Part shown: piece by piece, positions 17,910 through 26,544 of the stretch
How the letters are laid out: every line of letters starts with the position of its first letter
How positions within the stretch are numbered: the first letter of the stretch is position 1
From: Ochrobactrum chromiisoli
GTDB lineage: Bacteria > Pseudomonadota > Alphaproteobacteria > Rhizobiales > Rhizobiaceae
Assembly (NCBI RefSeq): GCF_026241335.1
Contig: NZ_JAPHAV010000009.1
Span: forward strand, 1-64,000
Length of the DNA: 64,000 nt
Direction of reading: 5' to 3'
The notes under the pieces: generated by a model
What the model was told of the DNA's origin: nothing
The model's database searches: none
What the model saw: only the letters and a program-made list of their open reading frames with translations
Translations under genes and position numbers: made by a program

Positions 17910-19589
17910 ATGCGTAAGAAGCAATTTCGTATAAGAAGCTCGTTCTGCGGCACAGGCCTTATCATTGGAGCGTTATTTTTTGCTGCTTCCCTGACACCGA
18001 GCCTCATACCCCGTAATTATGTCTTTCAGGGCATTCTGGCTGGCGTGGCGTTTGGTTCGGGCTATGGTATCGGCGTGTTGCTGCGATGGTTGTGGTTATA
18101 TTTAGAGCTACCCACCCTGAATGCGCAGGCATTAAAATATGCAAAAGCAATAACAGCTGTCATTTGCTTAAGCATCATGCTTGTGGCCTTGTATCAAACG
18201 GCAAGCTGGCAAAACTCCATCCGCAGCGTTATGAATATGGAGCCTGTAGAAAGCGGTTATCCGTTCAGTGTCAGCGCACTTGCACTTGTAAGCTTTGGCG
18301 TTTTGCTTCTTCTGGCGCGCGGGATGATCGTTCTGGGCCGGATCATAATCAACACACTCAATCGTTATCTTCCGCGCAGGGTTTCCATTATCATCGGCTC
18401 AGCAATGACGTTTGCGCTTATCTTTACCATCGCAAATGGCGTCTTGGTGGAATATGCGTTCCGTGTTCTGGACAGTTCTTTTCAAAGATTTGACGCTCTG
18501 GTCGAACCGGACCGGCCGCAGCCCCTCATCGCAGAGCGCGCTGGCAACCCTCAATCAAAGCTTGATTGGCGAAAATTGGGTCGTGCCGGACGAGAATTTG
18601 TTGCTTCAGGGCCGACCGCATCCGAAATCAGTCATTTTAACAAGCGAACCGCTCTTGAACCTATAAGGCTTTACGCTGGTTTGCAGATTGCCGACACGCC
18701 CGAAGAACGAGCGGAATTGCTGCTGAGTGAATTAATTCGGACAGGTGCTTTTGATCGGGCTGTGCTTGTTGTTATCACACCGACCGGCACAGGATGGGTG
18801 GACCCATCTGCGATTGATGGACTGGAGTTTTTGTTTGATGGCAATGTCGCGAGCGTTGCATTGCAATATTCTTATTTAAACAGCCCGCTTTCACTGATAT
18901 TTCAGCCAGAAAAGGGACTTGCGTCGTCGCAGGCACTTTTCCGTGCCGTTTATGATCACTGGAAAAAGCTTCCGGTTGATCAGCGTCCGGAGCTCTATCT
19001 TCATGGACTGAGCCTTGGTGCTTTCAATTCCCAGCGGTCTATAACTTTCTTTGATATTCTGGGGGATCCAATCAATGGTGCAGTCTGGAGTGGCCCACCA
19101 TTCCCGAGTGAAAAATGGCGCTCGCTGACCAAAAATCGCGATGCTGGCTCCACCGAATGGTTGCCTGTTTTTCAAAATGGACGGTTCGTGCGCTTCATGA
19201 ACCAGAATGGCACGCCTGAAGGCAATACAGCGCAGTGGGGCAATACGCGTTTCGTGTATTTACAATATGCCAGCGATGCGATCGTATTTTTTGATAAAAG
19301 CCTCGCCTACCGGGAAGCCGACTGGATGAAATCGCCAAGAGGCCCGGATGTCTCCCCGATGCTGGGTTGGTATCCGGTTGTAAGCATGTTGCAATTGCTC
19401 ATCGACATGCCCTTAGCGGACACAGTGCCGATAGGTTATGGACACGTTTACGCGCCCGATCACTATTTAAATGCGTGGTTGAATGCGACGGGAATAGACA
19501 GCTGGAAAGCTGAAGACATTGAGGCGCTTAAAAAACATCTCAACAGCAGAGCGCTGCGTGAAGACGGTTATGAGCATCGCGGCGGCTAA
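17910..19589 (+). CDS. Membrane-anchored alpha/beta-hydrolase (Abhydrolase_9 type)
   Basis: 559 residues. The N-terminal third has about five or six membrane segments (first TGLIIGALFFAASLTPSLIP, a hallmark of the Abhydrolase_9 N-domain). The C-terminal half is a predicted hydrolase with the nucleophile elbow YLHGLSLGAFNSQRS (Ser near 373), and HVYAPDHYLNAW supplies the late histidine. Start ATG at 17910, with GAGGTGG upstream. Monocistronic. Substrate unknown for the family; some members are described as lipases or esterases. Confidence 0.85.
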   Translation: MRKKQFRIRSSFCGTGLIIGALFFAASLTPSLIPRNYVFQGILAGVAFGSGYGIGVLLRWLWLYLELPTLNAQALKYAKAITAVICLSIMLVALYQTASWQNSIRSVMNMEPVESGYPFSVSALALVSFGVLLLLARGMIVLGRIIINTLNRYLPRRVSIIIGSAMTFALIFTIANGVLVEYAFRVLDSSFQRFDALVEPDRPQPLIAERAGNPQSKLDWRKLGRAGREFVASGPTASEISHFNKRTALEPIRLYAGLQIADTPEERAELLLSELIRTGAFDRAVLVVITPTGTGWVDPSAIDGLEFLFDGNVASVALQYSYLNSPLSLIFQPEKGLASSQALFRAVYDHWKKLPVDQRPELYLHGLSLGAFNSQRSITFFDILGDPINGAVWSGPPFPSEKWRSLTKNRDAGSTEWLPVFQNGRFVRFMNQNGTPEGNTAQWGNTRFVYLQYASDAIVFFDKSLAYREADWMKSPRGPDVSPMLGWYPVVSMLQLLIDMPLADTVPIGYGHVYAPDHYLNAWLNATGIDSWKAEDIEALKKHLNSRALREDGYEHRGG

Positions 19590-19843
19590 AGTGCCCTATC
19601 CCGTATTCGAAACACGATCTGCGGGAAAACACTCGCAGATCATCAATCCATTGTCAGTTGGGAACGCACTGAATCACCGCAGTATTTCAGCTTCCTGTCT
19701 ATACGTCCTTTATAGCTTTTACGGCTTTGGACGAGGCGACTTTGGCGCCTGGTTCTGTAGCCGCTGATATCTGCCCGTTTTCGCCTGTGAACACCTTCAG
19801 TCGCATCGAATGAAGTCTGTTTTGCTCACTTAAACACCCTCAC
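19590..19843. other. Gene-less spacer
   Basis: No credible gene or repeat seen. It is the first half of the 501-base region between the hydrolase and the dipeptidase operon; the second half holds two palindromes and a promoter. Confidence 0.5.
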
Positions 19844-19878
19844 ACATGGGTTCATTCTGTATACGCATGAACCCATGT
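19844..19878. promoter_or_regulatory. Perfect inverted repeat upstream of the dipeptide operon
   Basis: ACATGGGTTCAT and ATGAACCCATGT are perfect 12-base arms separated by 11 bases, without a T run. It lies 53 bases upstream of a TTGACT box, so a regulator-binding site is more likely than a terminator. Confidence 0.5.
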
Positions 19879-19930
19879 CGGTTTTGCACAACTGCGACAG
19901 CAAGAAACATGGGCTTGAGCAGTTGGGCGC

Positions 19931-19970
19931 TTGACTCCTGTCGGGAGCAACTTCTTATATATCAGAAGTT
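19931..19970 (+). promoter_or_regulatory. Candidate promoter of the dipeptidase/dipeptide ABC operon
   Basis: TTGACT (19931-19936), 18 bases, then TTATAT. The -10 is bracketed by the arms AACTTCT and AGAAGTT (19949-19955 and 19964-19970), an operator-like position. Confidence 0.4.
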
Positions 19971-20090
19971 CGTGCGGGGCGGCGATCACCGATATTTCTC
20001 TTTGAAATTTGGTCGGTACTGGCGTCCTGTATGGAACAGGTTTTCAATTGAATGGCGGGCAGCCGCACGTCATTCAGCTAGGAATGAAAT

Positions 20091-21149
20091 ATGCAGCGCG
20101 TTTTTGACGGACATAATGATGTCCTTCTGCGTCTTTGGGAAAACCAGCGTAACGGTGGTGACCCGATCAAAGAATTTATCCACGGCACAAAGGTTGGTCA
20201 CATAGACCTGCCCCGCTCACGCAAAGGCGGTTTGGCTGGCGGTATCTGCGCGATTTATATCCCATCCGGCCACCATATCGAACTCGGCAAACCCGACGAA
20301 AATGGCCACTACGTAACGCCGCTATCGCCGCCGCTTCAACGTGCCCCTTCCCTTGACATTGCGCTGGAGTTTGCTTCGCTGGCACTGCGCCTTGAACAAG
20401 CGGGTGGCTGGAAGCTCTGCCGCAACGGGAAAGATTTGGACGAAGCGCTCGCGGGTGACACATTTGCCGCCGTTCTTCATATGGAAGGCTGTGAGGCCAT
20501 TGATGCCGACCTGGCGGCGCTTGATGTGTTCTATGCAGCCGGCTTGCGCTCACTTGGCCCGGTCTGGAGCCGCAACAATATTTTCGCACATGGCGTACCG
20601 TTTGCATTCCCAATGAGCCCGGACACCGGTCCCGGCCTGACTGAAGCTGGTGAGCGTCTGGTTAAAGAATGCAATCGCAAGGGCATTCTGATCGACCTTG
20701 CTCATATCACCGAAAAAGGTTTCTGGGATGTGGCGAAGCTGAGTGACCAGCCTTTGATCGCAAGCCATTCCAACGCCCATGCTCTGACGCCGGTTGCGCG
20801 CAATATCACAGATCGCCAGATGGATGCGATCCGCGAGCGCAAAGGTATTGCAGGCCTCAATTATGCAACCACCATGCTGGGCAACGATGGCAAAGAAGAC
20901 GCCAACATGCCGCTTTCCAATATGGTGCGCCACATCGACTATATGGTCGAGCGTATGGGTATTGATTGTGTAGCACTTGGCTCCGATTTCGACGGTGCAA
21001 CGATTCCAGCCGAAATCGGTGATGCAGCAGGACAACAGAACCTCGTTATTGCCTTGCAAACGGCGGGCTACAATGACGAAGAACTGACAAAGCTCTGCCG
21101 TGGCAACTGGATACGCGTTTTAAAACAGGCATGGCACGAAGCCGCCTGA
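20091..21149 (+). CDS. Membrane dipeptidase (peptidase family M19)
   Basis: 352 residues, zinc-dependent renal-dipeptidase family that splits dipeptides, including ones with D-residues or dehydro residues. Visible ligands: FDGHNDVLLR (HxD near residues 8-10), HMEGCEAID (bridging Glu near 130), LIDLAHITEKG and IASHSNAHA (two His), and ALGSDFDG (Asp). There is no signal peptide, so it is cytoplasmic here. It lies 31 bases ahead of a dipeptide-type ABC operon on the same strand, so imported peptides are likely its substrate. Confidence 0.92.
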   Translation: MQRVFDGHNDVLLRLWENQRNGGDPIKEFIHGTKVGHIDLPRSRKGGLAGGICAIYIPSGHHIELGKPDENGHYVTPLSPPLQRAPSLDIALEFASLALRLEQAGGWKLCRNGKDLDEALAGDTFAAVLHMEGCEAIDADLAALDVFYAAGLRSLGPVWSRNNIFAHGVPFAFPMSPDTGPGLTEAGERLVKECNRKGILIDLAHITEKGFWDVAKLSDQPLIASHSNAHALTPVARNITDRQMDAIRERKGIAGLNYATTMLGNDGKEDANMPLSNMVRHIDYMVERMGIDCVALGSDFDGATIPAEIGDAAGQQNLVIALQTAGYNDEELTKLCRGNWIRVLKQAWHEAA

Positions 21150-21180
21150 GCGAAAACAGAAATATAGAAAGGGAACTAAA

Positions 21181-22812
21181 ATGAAGAATCTCGGACGTTT
21201 TCGTCTTCTCGCAGCAGGTGCTGCCCTTGCAGCGGTCATGGCTGCAAATCCGGCATTGTCGGCAACGCCTGCCGATACGCTCGTTCAGGCATGGGCCATC
21301 GATGACACCATTACGCTTGACCCGGCTGAATCCTTCGAGCTGTCGCCTGCGGAATTCATCGGTAATGCCTATGACATGCTGGTGCGTCTCGACATTAACG
21401 ACACTTCTAAGGTTGTTCCCGGTGTTGCTGAAAGCTGGACCATTTCGGATGACGGCCTCACCTACACATTCAAGATGAAGCCAGGCATCAAGTTTGCTTC
21501 CGGAAACCCGCTGACTGCAAAAGACGTGGCTTACACTTTTGAGCGCGCTGTGCGCCTCGACAAAAGCCCGGCTTTCATTCTCACACAATTCGGTCTCAAT
21601 GGCGAAAACGTCATTGAAAATGCCAAGGCTGTCGATGACGCGACATTCGTTCTGAAAGTGGACAAGGCTTATGCACCAAGCTTCGTGCTGAACTGCCTGA
21701 CCGCGACCATCGGCGCAATTGTCGACCAGAAGCTGCTTGAAGAGCATTCGGTCAAGGTTACGCCAACCGATGATTACAAATATGACACCGACTATGGCGC
21801 TGCATGGCTCAAAACCGGCTATGCCGGTTCTGGCCCGTTCAAAATCCGTGACTGGCGCGCCAATGAAGTCGTCGTTCTCGAACGCAACGAGAATTATTAT
21901 GGCGAAAAGGCCAAGCTCGCCCGCGTCTTCTATCGTCATGTCAAGGAAAGCGCCACGCAGCGCCTGATGCTTGAATCGGGTGACGTCGATGTCGCACGTA
22001 ACCTCGAACCGGGTGATCTCGAAGCCGTTCAAAAGAACAAGGATCTGGCCGTTGCCAGCGCTCCAAAGGGCACTGTCTATTATATCAGCCTCAACCAGAA
22101 GAACCCCGAACTGGCAAAGCCGGAAGTGCGAGAAGCTTTCAAATATCTGGTTGATTACGATGCAATCGGCTCGACCCTTATCAAGGGTATTGGTGAGATC
22201 CGTCAGACTTATCAGGCAAAGGGTGTTCTCGGCGCACTTGACGCAAGCCCGTACAAACTGGATGTCGAAAAAGCCAAGGAACTGCTTGCAAAAGCGGGTC
22301 TGAAAGACGGTCTGTCGGTGACCTTCGACGTGCGTAACACGCAGCCAGTGACCGGCATTGCCGAATCTTTCCAGCAGTCTGCCGCAAAAGCCGGTGTGAA
22401 GATCGACATCATTCCGGGTGATGGCAAGCAGACACTGACCAAGTATCGTGCACGTAATCATGATCTTTATATCGGGCAGTGGGGCATGGATTACTGGGAT
22501 CCGAATTCGAATGCTGAAGCATTCACATCAAATCCTGACAATAGCGACGATGCTTCCACCAAGACACTCGCATGGCGCAATGCCTGGGCAATTCCGGAAC
22601 TGACCAAGCAGACACAGGCCGCATTGCTTGAACGCGACAATGACAAGCGTGCGGACGAGTACAAGAAGCTTCAGGAAGAAGCTCTTAAAGAAAGCCCGTT
22701 TGTGTTGGTGTTCCAGCAGATCGAAGTTGCAGGTCTTCGCGGCGACGTGAAGGGCTACAAGCTCGGACCAACATTCGATTCGAACTTCCTCGCACCAGTC
22801 AGCAAAGACTGA
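21181..22812 (+). CDS. ABC transporter, dipeptide/oligopeptide-binding protein (family 5)
   Basis: 543 residues with a signal peptide (MKNLGRFRLLAAGAALAAVM, cut near ALSA). SBP_bac_5 features are VQAWAIDDTITLDPAESFE, YTFKMKPGIKFASGNPLTAKDVAYTF split over residues 95-120, and a late NPDNSDD loop. A ribosome site (AAGGGA) precedes the ATG. It delivers peptide to the two permeases that follow. Confidence 0.92.
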   Translation: MKNLGRFRLLAAGAALAAVMAANPALSATPADTLVQAWAIDDTITLDPAESFELSPAEFIGNAYDMLVRLDINDTSKVVPGVAESWTISDDGLTYTFKMKPGIKFASGNPLTAKDVAYTFERAVRLDKSPAFILTQFGLNGENVIENAKAVDDATFVLKVDKAYAPSFVLNCLTATIGAIVDQKLLEEHSVKVTPTDDYKYDTDYGAAWLKTGYAGSGPFKIRDWRANEVVVLERNENYYGEKAKLARVFYRHVKESATQRLMLESGDVDVARNLEPGDLEAVQKNKDLAVASAPKGTVYYISLNQKNPELAKPEVREAFKYLVDYDAIGSTLIKGIGEIRQTYQAKGVLGALDASPYKLDVEKAKELLAKAGLKDGLSVTFDVRNTQPVTGIAESFQQSAAKAGVKIDIIPGDGKQTLTKYRARNHDLYIGQWGMDYWDPNSNAEAFTSNPDNSDDASTKTLAWRNAWAIPELTKQTQAALLERDNDKRADEYKKLQEEALKESPFVLVFQQIEVAGLRGDVKGYKLGPTFDSNFLAPVSKD

Positions 22813-22832
22813 TCTGAAGAACGGTCAGACAA

Positions 22833-23900
22833 TTGAATACAACAACACCTGTAAAGAAAAAGAGGGGCGCCCGACGGCGCTCCTCTTCCATCGCTATGGC
22901 GATTGCCAGTTTTCTGGCGATCGTGATAACCACCTATCTCGGCCTGCTGGCCGTCACCTTCTTCATCGGCCGCGTTGTGCCGATTGACCCTGTACTGGCC
23001 ATTGTTGGCGACCGTGCTCCCGCCCATGTGGTTGAGCGCGTGCGTCAGGAAATGGGCTTCAACCTGCCCTATTACCAGCAGTTCTTCCTTTATGTGAAAG
23101 GCGTCCTGCAAGGCGATTTCGGCACGTCCGTTCTGACCACCAATCCGGTCATGACCGATATTCGCCGCGTGTTCCCTGCGACGATGGAACTTGCAACCAT
23201 CGGCACGATTATCGGTGCTTTGTTCGGCATTCCGCTTGGCGTTCTGGCAGCCGTCAAGCGCGGCAGCATCATTGACCAGATTGTGCGTGTGATTGGCCTT
23301 GTTGGTTATTCCGTACCAATCTTCTGGCTTGGCATGCTGGCCCTTCTGATCTTCTATGCACGCCTCGGCTGGACCTCCGGCCCCGGTCGCATCGACATTA
23401 CATTTGAATATACATTCACGCCGATTACCGGCTTTTATGTGATTGATGCGATCATTCAACGCGACTGGGAAGCCCTGCGCAACATCGTCTCGCACCTTGT
23501 TTTGCCGTCGGCTCTGCTCGGTTACTTCTCACTCGCTTATATCAGCCGCATGACACGTTCTTTCATGCTCAACGAACTTGAGCAGGAATATATCGTGGCG
23601 GCACGTGCAAAGGGCATTTCGGAAACCCGGATCATCTGGGGTCATGCACTTCGCAATGCGGCGGTGCCGCTTGTGACCGTGATTGCACTGTCCTACGCAG
23701 GTCTTCTTGAAGGCTCGGTTCTCACCGAGACGATCTTCTCATGGCCGGGTCTTGGTCTTTACATCACCAACTCCCTGCAAAATGCTGACATGAATGCCGT
23801 TCTCGGTGGCACAATCATCATCGGATCGGTCTTCATCGCGCTCAATCTTGTCTCCGATCTTCTTTATCGGCTTCTCGACCCAAGGACGCGCGCACGATGA
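22833..23900 (+). CDS. ABC transporter permease (DppB type)
   Basis: 355 residues of the BPD_transp_1 family. A basic N-terminus (KKKRGARRRSS) leads into the first membrane helix, a periplasmic region follows, and the EAA motif is EYIVAARAKGISETRI. The start chosen is TTG at 22833 because the basic tail fits DppB-type N-termini; ATG at 22896 (MAIASFLAIV) is the alternative. The end overlaps the next permease by four bases. Confidence 0.9.
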   Translation: MNTTTPVKKKRGARRRSSSIAMAIASFLAIVITTYLGLLAVTFFIGRVVPIDPVLAIVGDRAPAHVVERVRQEMGFNLPYYQQFFLYVKGVLQGDFGTSVLTTNPVMTDIRRVFPATMELATIGTIIGALFGIPLGVLAAVKRGSIIDQIVRVIGLVGYSVPIFWLGMLALLIFYARLGWTSGPGRIDITFEYTFTPITGFYVIDAIIQRDWEALRNIVSHLVLPSALLGYFSLAYISRMTRSFMLNELEQEYIVAARAKGISETRIIWGHALRNAAVPLVTVIALSYAGLLEGSVLTETIFSWPGLGLYITNSLQNADMNAVLGGTIIIGSVFIALNLVSDLLYRLLDPRTRAR

Positions 23901-24829
23901 GCCAAATGACACAAACATCCAATCTTTCGTGGCGCGACTGGCTGCTCTCCGAGCGCCCACAATCGCGTATGCAAGCGCGCCTCGGCCGCTCCTATATGAT
24001 CTGGCGTCGCTTTACCGCCAACAAGCTGGCCGTCCTTGGCCTGCTAATCATCATCGCGCTGCTGCTGGTTGCAGCTTTCGCGAATGTGCTGGCACCGCAT
24101 TCACCCTATACGGGTGATCTCGCCAATGCCCGCCTGCTCCCTCCGGGAACACCGGGTTACTGGCTCGGTACCGATGATCAGGGCCGCGATATTCTTTCGC
24201 GGCTAATTTACGGCTCGCGGCTGACACTCTATGTCGTGCTTCTCGTTGCTATAATCGCAGCGCCAATCGGTCTGCTGGTTGGAACGGTAGCCGGTTATGC
24301 TGGTGGCTGGGTCGATGCTGTTCTCATGCGCATTACCGACATTTTCCTTGCCTTCCCAAAGCTCATTCTGGCACTTGCCTTCGTCGCAGCCTTGGGACCG
24401 GGCATTGAAAACGCCATTATCGCCATCGCAATAACATCGTGGCCGCCTTATGCACGTATTGCGCGCGCTGAAACGCTGACCATTCGCAACTCGGATTACA
24501 TCTCTGCTGTGCGACTGATGGGAGCTTCACCATTTCGTATCGTTTTGCGCCATATCATGCCGCTTTGCACATCGTCTTTGATCGTGCGTGTCACGCTTGA
24601 TATGGCCGGCATCATTCTGACCGCAGCAGGCCTTGGCTTCCTTGGCCTCGGTGCTCAGCCGCCATTGCCTGAATGGGGCGCAATGATTGCTTCAGGTCGC
24701 CGTTTCATTCTTGATCAGTGGTGGGTGGCCGCTATGCCGGGTATTGCGATCCTCATCGTCAGCCTTGGTTTCAACTTCCTTGGTGATGGTCTGCGCGATG
24801 CGCTCGATCCGCGGGGTAACAACCAATGA
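23897..24829 (+). CDS. ABC transporter permease (DppC type)
   Basis: 310 residues. The N-terminal OppC_N segment (WRRFTANKLAVLGLLIIIAL) is followed by LGTDDQGRDILSRLIYGSR, a DppC hallmark. The EAA loop is SDYISAVRLMGASPFRIVLR. Overlaps its neighbours by four bases on each side. Confidence 0.92.
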   Translation: MSQMTQTSNLSWRDWLLSERPQSRMQARLGRSYMIWRRFTANKLAVLGLLIIIALLLVAAFANVLAPHSPYTGDLANARLLPPGTPGYWLGTDDQGRDILSRLIYGSRLTLYVVLLVAIIAAPIGLLVGTVAGYAGGWVDAVLMRITDIFLAFPKLILALAFVAALGPGIENAIIAIAITSWPPYARIARAETLTIRNSDYISAVRLMGASPFRIVLRHIMPLCTSSLIVRVTLDMAGIILTAAGLGFLGLGAQPPLPEWGAMIASGRRFILDQWWVAAMPGIAILIVSLGFNFLGDGLRDALDPRGNNQ

Positions 24830-25659
24830 AGCCCCTTCTGACAGTTGAAGACCTGCGCGTCACTTTCCCAACCCGAACAGGTGCTATTGAAGCCGTGCGC
24901 GGCGTCAGCTTTACGCTTGGCCGTGAGCGTCTCGGGATTGTGGGCGAATCCGGTTCAGGTAAATCCCAAACCGGACGCGCTATCATGGGGCTTACCCCTC
25001 AACATGCGCAAATCACCGCCAAAAAACTTGAGTTTGACGGTATCGACCTTCTCAACACATCTGCACGCGAACGCCGCTCCTTGCGTGGTGGACGCATCGC
25101 AATGGTGTTGCAGGATCCGAAATATTCGCTCAATCCTGTGATGACCATCGGCAAGCAGATTGCTGAAACACTCAAAGCCCATGGCAAATTTTCGAGGGCG
25201 GAAATCCGCTCCCGTTCAATGGCCATGCTTGAAGCCGTGCAGATCCGCGATCCTGAACGCGTGATGAAACTCTATCCGCACGAGGTTTCGGGCGGCATGG
25301 GGCAGCGCGTCATGATCGCCATGATGCTGGTTGCAGAACCGGAAATGCTGATTGCTGATGAACCGACATCAGCGCTCGATGTGACGGTGCAGCTTGAAGT
25401 GCTTGGCATTCTCGACAAGCTGGTTGCAGAGCGTGGGATGGGGCTGATCTTTGTCAGTCACGATCTGCGCCTTGTCTCATCCTTCTGCGACCGCGTGATC
25501 GTGATGTATGCAGGCAAGATCGTTGAGGAAATCGCTGCGAGCGATCTTGCTAATGCAAAACATCCCTATACACAAGGACTACTCAACTGCATGCCGACAC
25601 TCGGAACAGACCGTCATCCGCTTCCCACATTGCAGCGTGAGGAGGCATGGCGTCTATGA
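24826..25659 (+). CDS. ABC transporter ATP-binding protein (DppD type)
   Basis: 277 residues. Walker A GESGSGKSQ (Gln replaces the usual Thr/Ser at the last place, common in DppD), signature VSGGMGQRVMIAMML, Walker B MLIADEPTSALD, switch VSHDL. The C-terminal HPYTQGLLNCMPTLG is the oligopeptide-type extension. Confidence 0.92.
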   Translation: MKPLLTVEDLRVTFPTRTGAIEAVRGVSFTLGRERLGIVGESGSGKSQTGRAIMGLTPQHAQITAKKLEFDGIDLLNTSARERRSLRGGRIAMVLQDPKYSLNPVMTIGKQIAETLKAHGKFSRAEIRSRSMAMLEAVQIRDPERVMKLYPHEVSGGMGQRVMIAMMLVAEPEMLIADEPTSALDVTVQLEVLGILDKLVAERGMGLIFVSHDLRLVSSFCDRVIVMYAGKIVEEIAASDLANAKHPYTQGLLNCMPTLGTDRHPLPTLQREEAWRL

Positions 25660-26405
25660 GCACCACTCCAGCACTTCGCGTTGATAAGATCGACGTGTTC
25701 TTTGATGAATTCCACGCGCTGAAATCGGTGAGTATCGATGTGGCGCGCGGAGAATCCTACGGCTTGGTGGGCGAATCCGGCTCCGGTAAATCCACACTTC
25801 TGCGTGCTGTGGCCGGGCTTGCCCCTGTTGACGACGGTGAAATCCGTATTGATGGAAAGCCGCTCAGAACACCGCGCGACAAGGCATTTTATCGCAATGT
25901 CCAGATGGTGTTTCAGGACCCTTACGGCTCACTGCATCCACGCCAGACGGTCGACCGCCTGTTGCTTGAGCCGCTTGCCGTGCACGGCATTGGTGATGCC
26001 GAAAAGCGTATCGTGCGCGCGCTTGATGAAGTGGGCTTGGGCTCTGGATTCCGCTTCCGCTATCCGCACCAGCTTTCGGGCGGTCAGCGGCAGCGTATCG
26101 CGATTGCACGCGCACTCATCATCGAGCCGAGCATTCTGCTTCTTGATGAGCCAACCTCCGCACTTGATGCATCGGTGCAGGCCGAAGTGCTTAACCTGCT
26201 CGAACAGGTGCGCCGCGACCGTAAACTGACCTTTGTTATGGTCAGTCATGATCTTGGCGTTGTCACCCATATGTGTGAACGGCTTGCCGTGATGCGCAAC
26301 GGTGAAGTGGTCGAGCAGCTTGAAGCTGGCGATCTGGTCAACGGTAATATCCATGCCGATTACACAAAGAACCTGATGACAGCCAGCGAAGGCTTCCGGC
26401 GTTAA
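25656..26405 (+). CDS. ABC transporter ATP-binding protein (DppF type)
   Basis: 249 residues. Walker A GESGSGKST, signature LSGGQRQRIAIARAL, Walker B ILLLDEPTSALD, switch VSHDLG. Two ATGs compete. The one at 25647 is one base from AGGAGG, while ATG at 25656 is ten bases from it and overlaps the upstream stop (ATGA), so 25656 is chosen. Confidence 0.92.
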   Translation: MSTTPALRVDKIDVFFDEFHALKSVSIDVARGESYGLVGESGSGKSTLLRAVAGLAPVDDGEIRIDGKPLRTPRDKAFYRNVQMVFQDPYGSLHPRQTVDRLLLEPLAVHGIGDAEKRIVRALDEVGLGSGFRFRYPHQLSGGQRQRIAIARALIIEPSILLLDEPTSALDASVQAEVLNLLEQVRRDRKLTFVMVSHDLGVVTHMCERLAVMRNGEVVEQLEAGDLVNGNIHADYTKNLMTASEGFRR

Positions 26406-26470
26406 GGAATAAGGTGACAGAAAAAGCCCCTGCTGCAAGGCTCTTGCAAGTCAGAGGCAACGTCTGCCAA

Positions 26471-26495
26471 TTTGGCGACAAAAACGGTCGCCAAA
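26471..26495 (+). terminator. Hairpin after the dipeptide operon
   Basis: TTTGGCGAC pairs with GTCGCCAAA around a seven-base A-rich loop, 66 bases after the last stop. There is no strong T run, so termination strength is uncertain. Confidence 0.4.
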
Positions 26496-26504
26496 TCCTG
26501 CAAT

Positions 26505-26544
26505 AGAGCATTTCCTACTTTGATTGAATGATAGGAAATGCTCC
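26505..26544. repeat. Palindromic intergenic repeat (GCATTTCC family) overlapping a gene end
   Basis: AGAGCATTTCCT and AGGAAATGCTCC flank a 16-base centre. The same family is seen at 3892-3929, 29692-29729 and 32649-32686. This copy supplies the last codons and the stop (26515-26517) of the minus-strand membrane protein. Confidence 0.7.

Noticed and set aside
19846-20205. Plus-strand frame overlapping the dipeptidase start
   Set aside because: It runs into the dipeptidase in another frame and includes the palindromes; better read as regulatory sequence.
21046-22461. Long minus-strand open frame of 471 codons opposite the dipeptide-binding protein
   Set aside because: Composition shows no protein family, and it lies fully antisense to a clear SBP_bac_5 gene in a tight operon; it is a shadow of that gene's codon bias.
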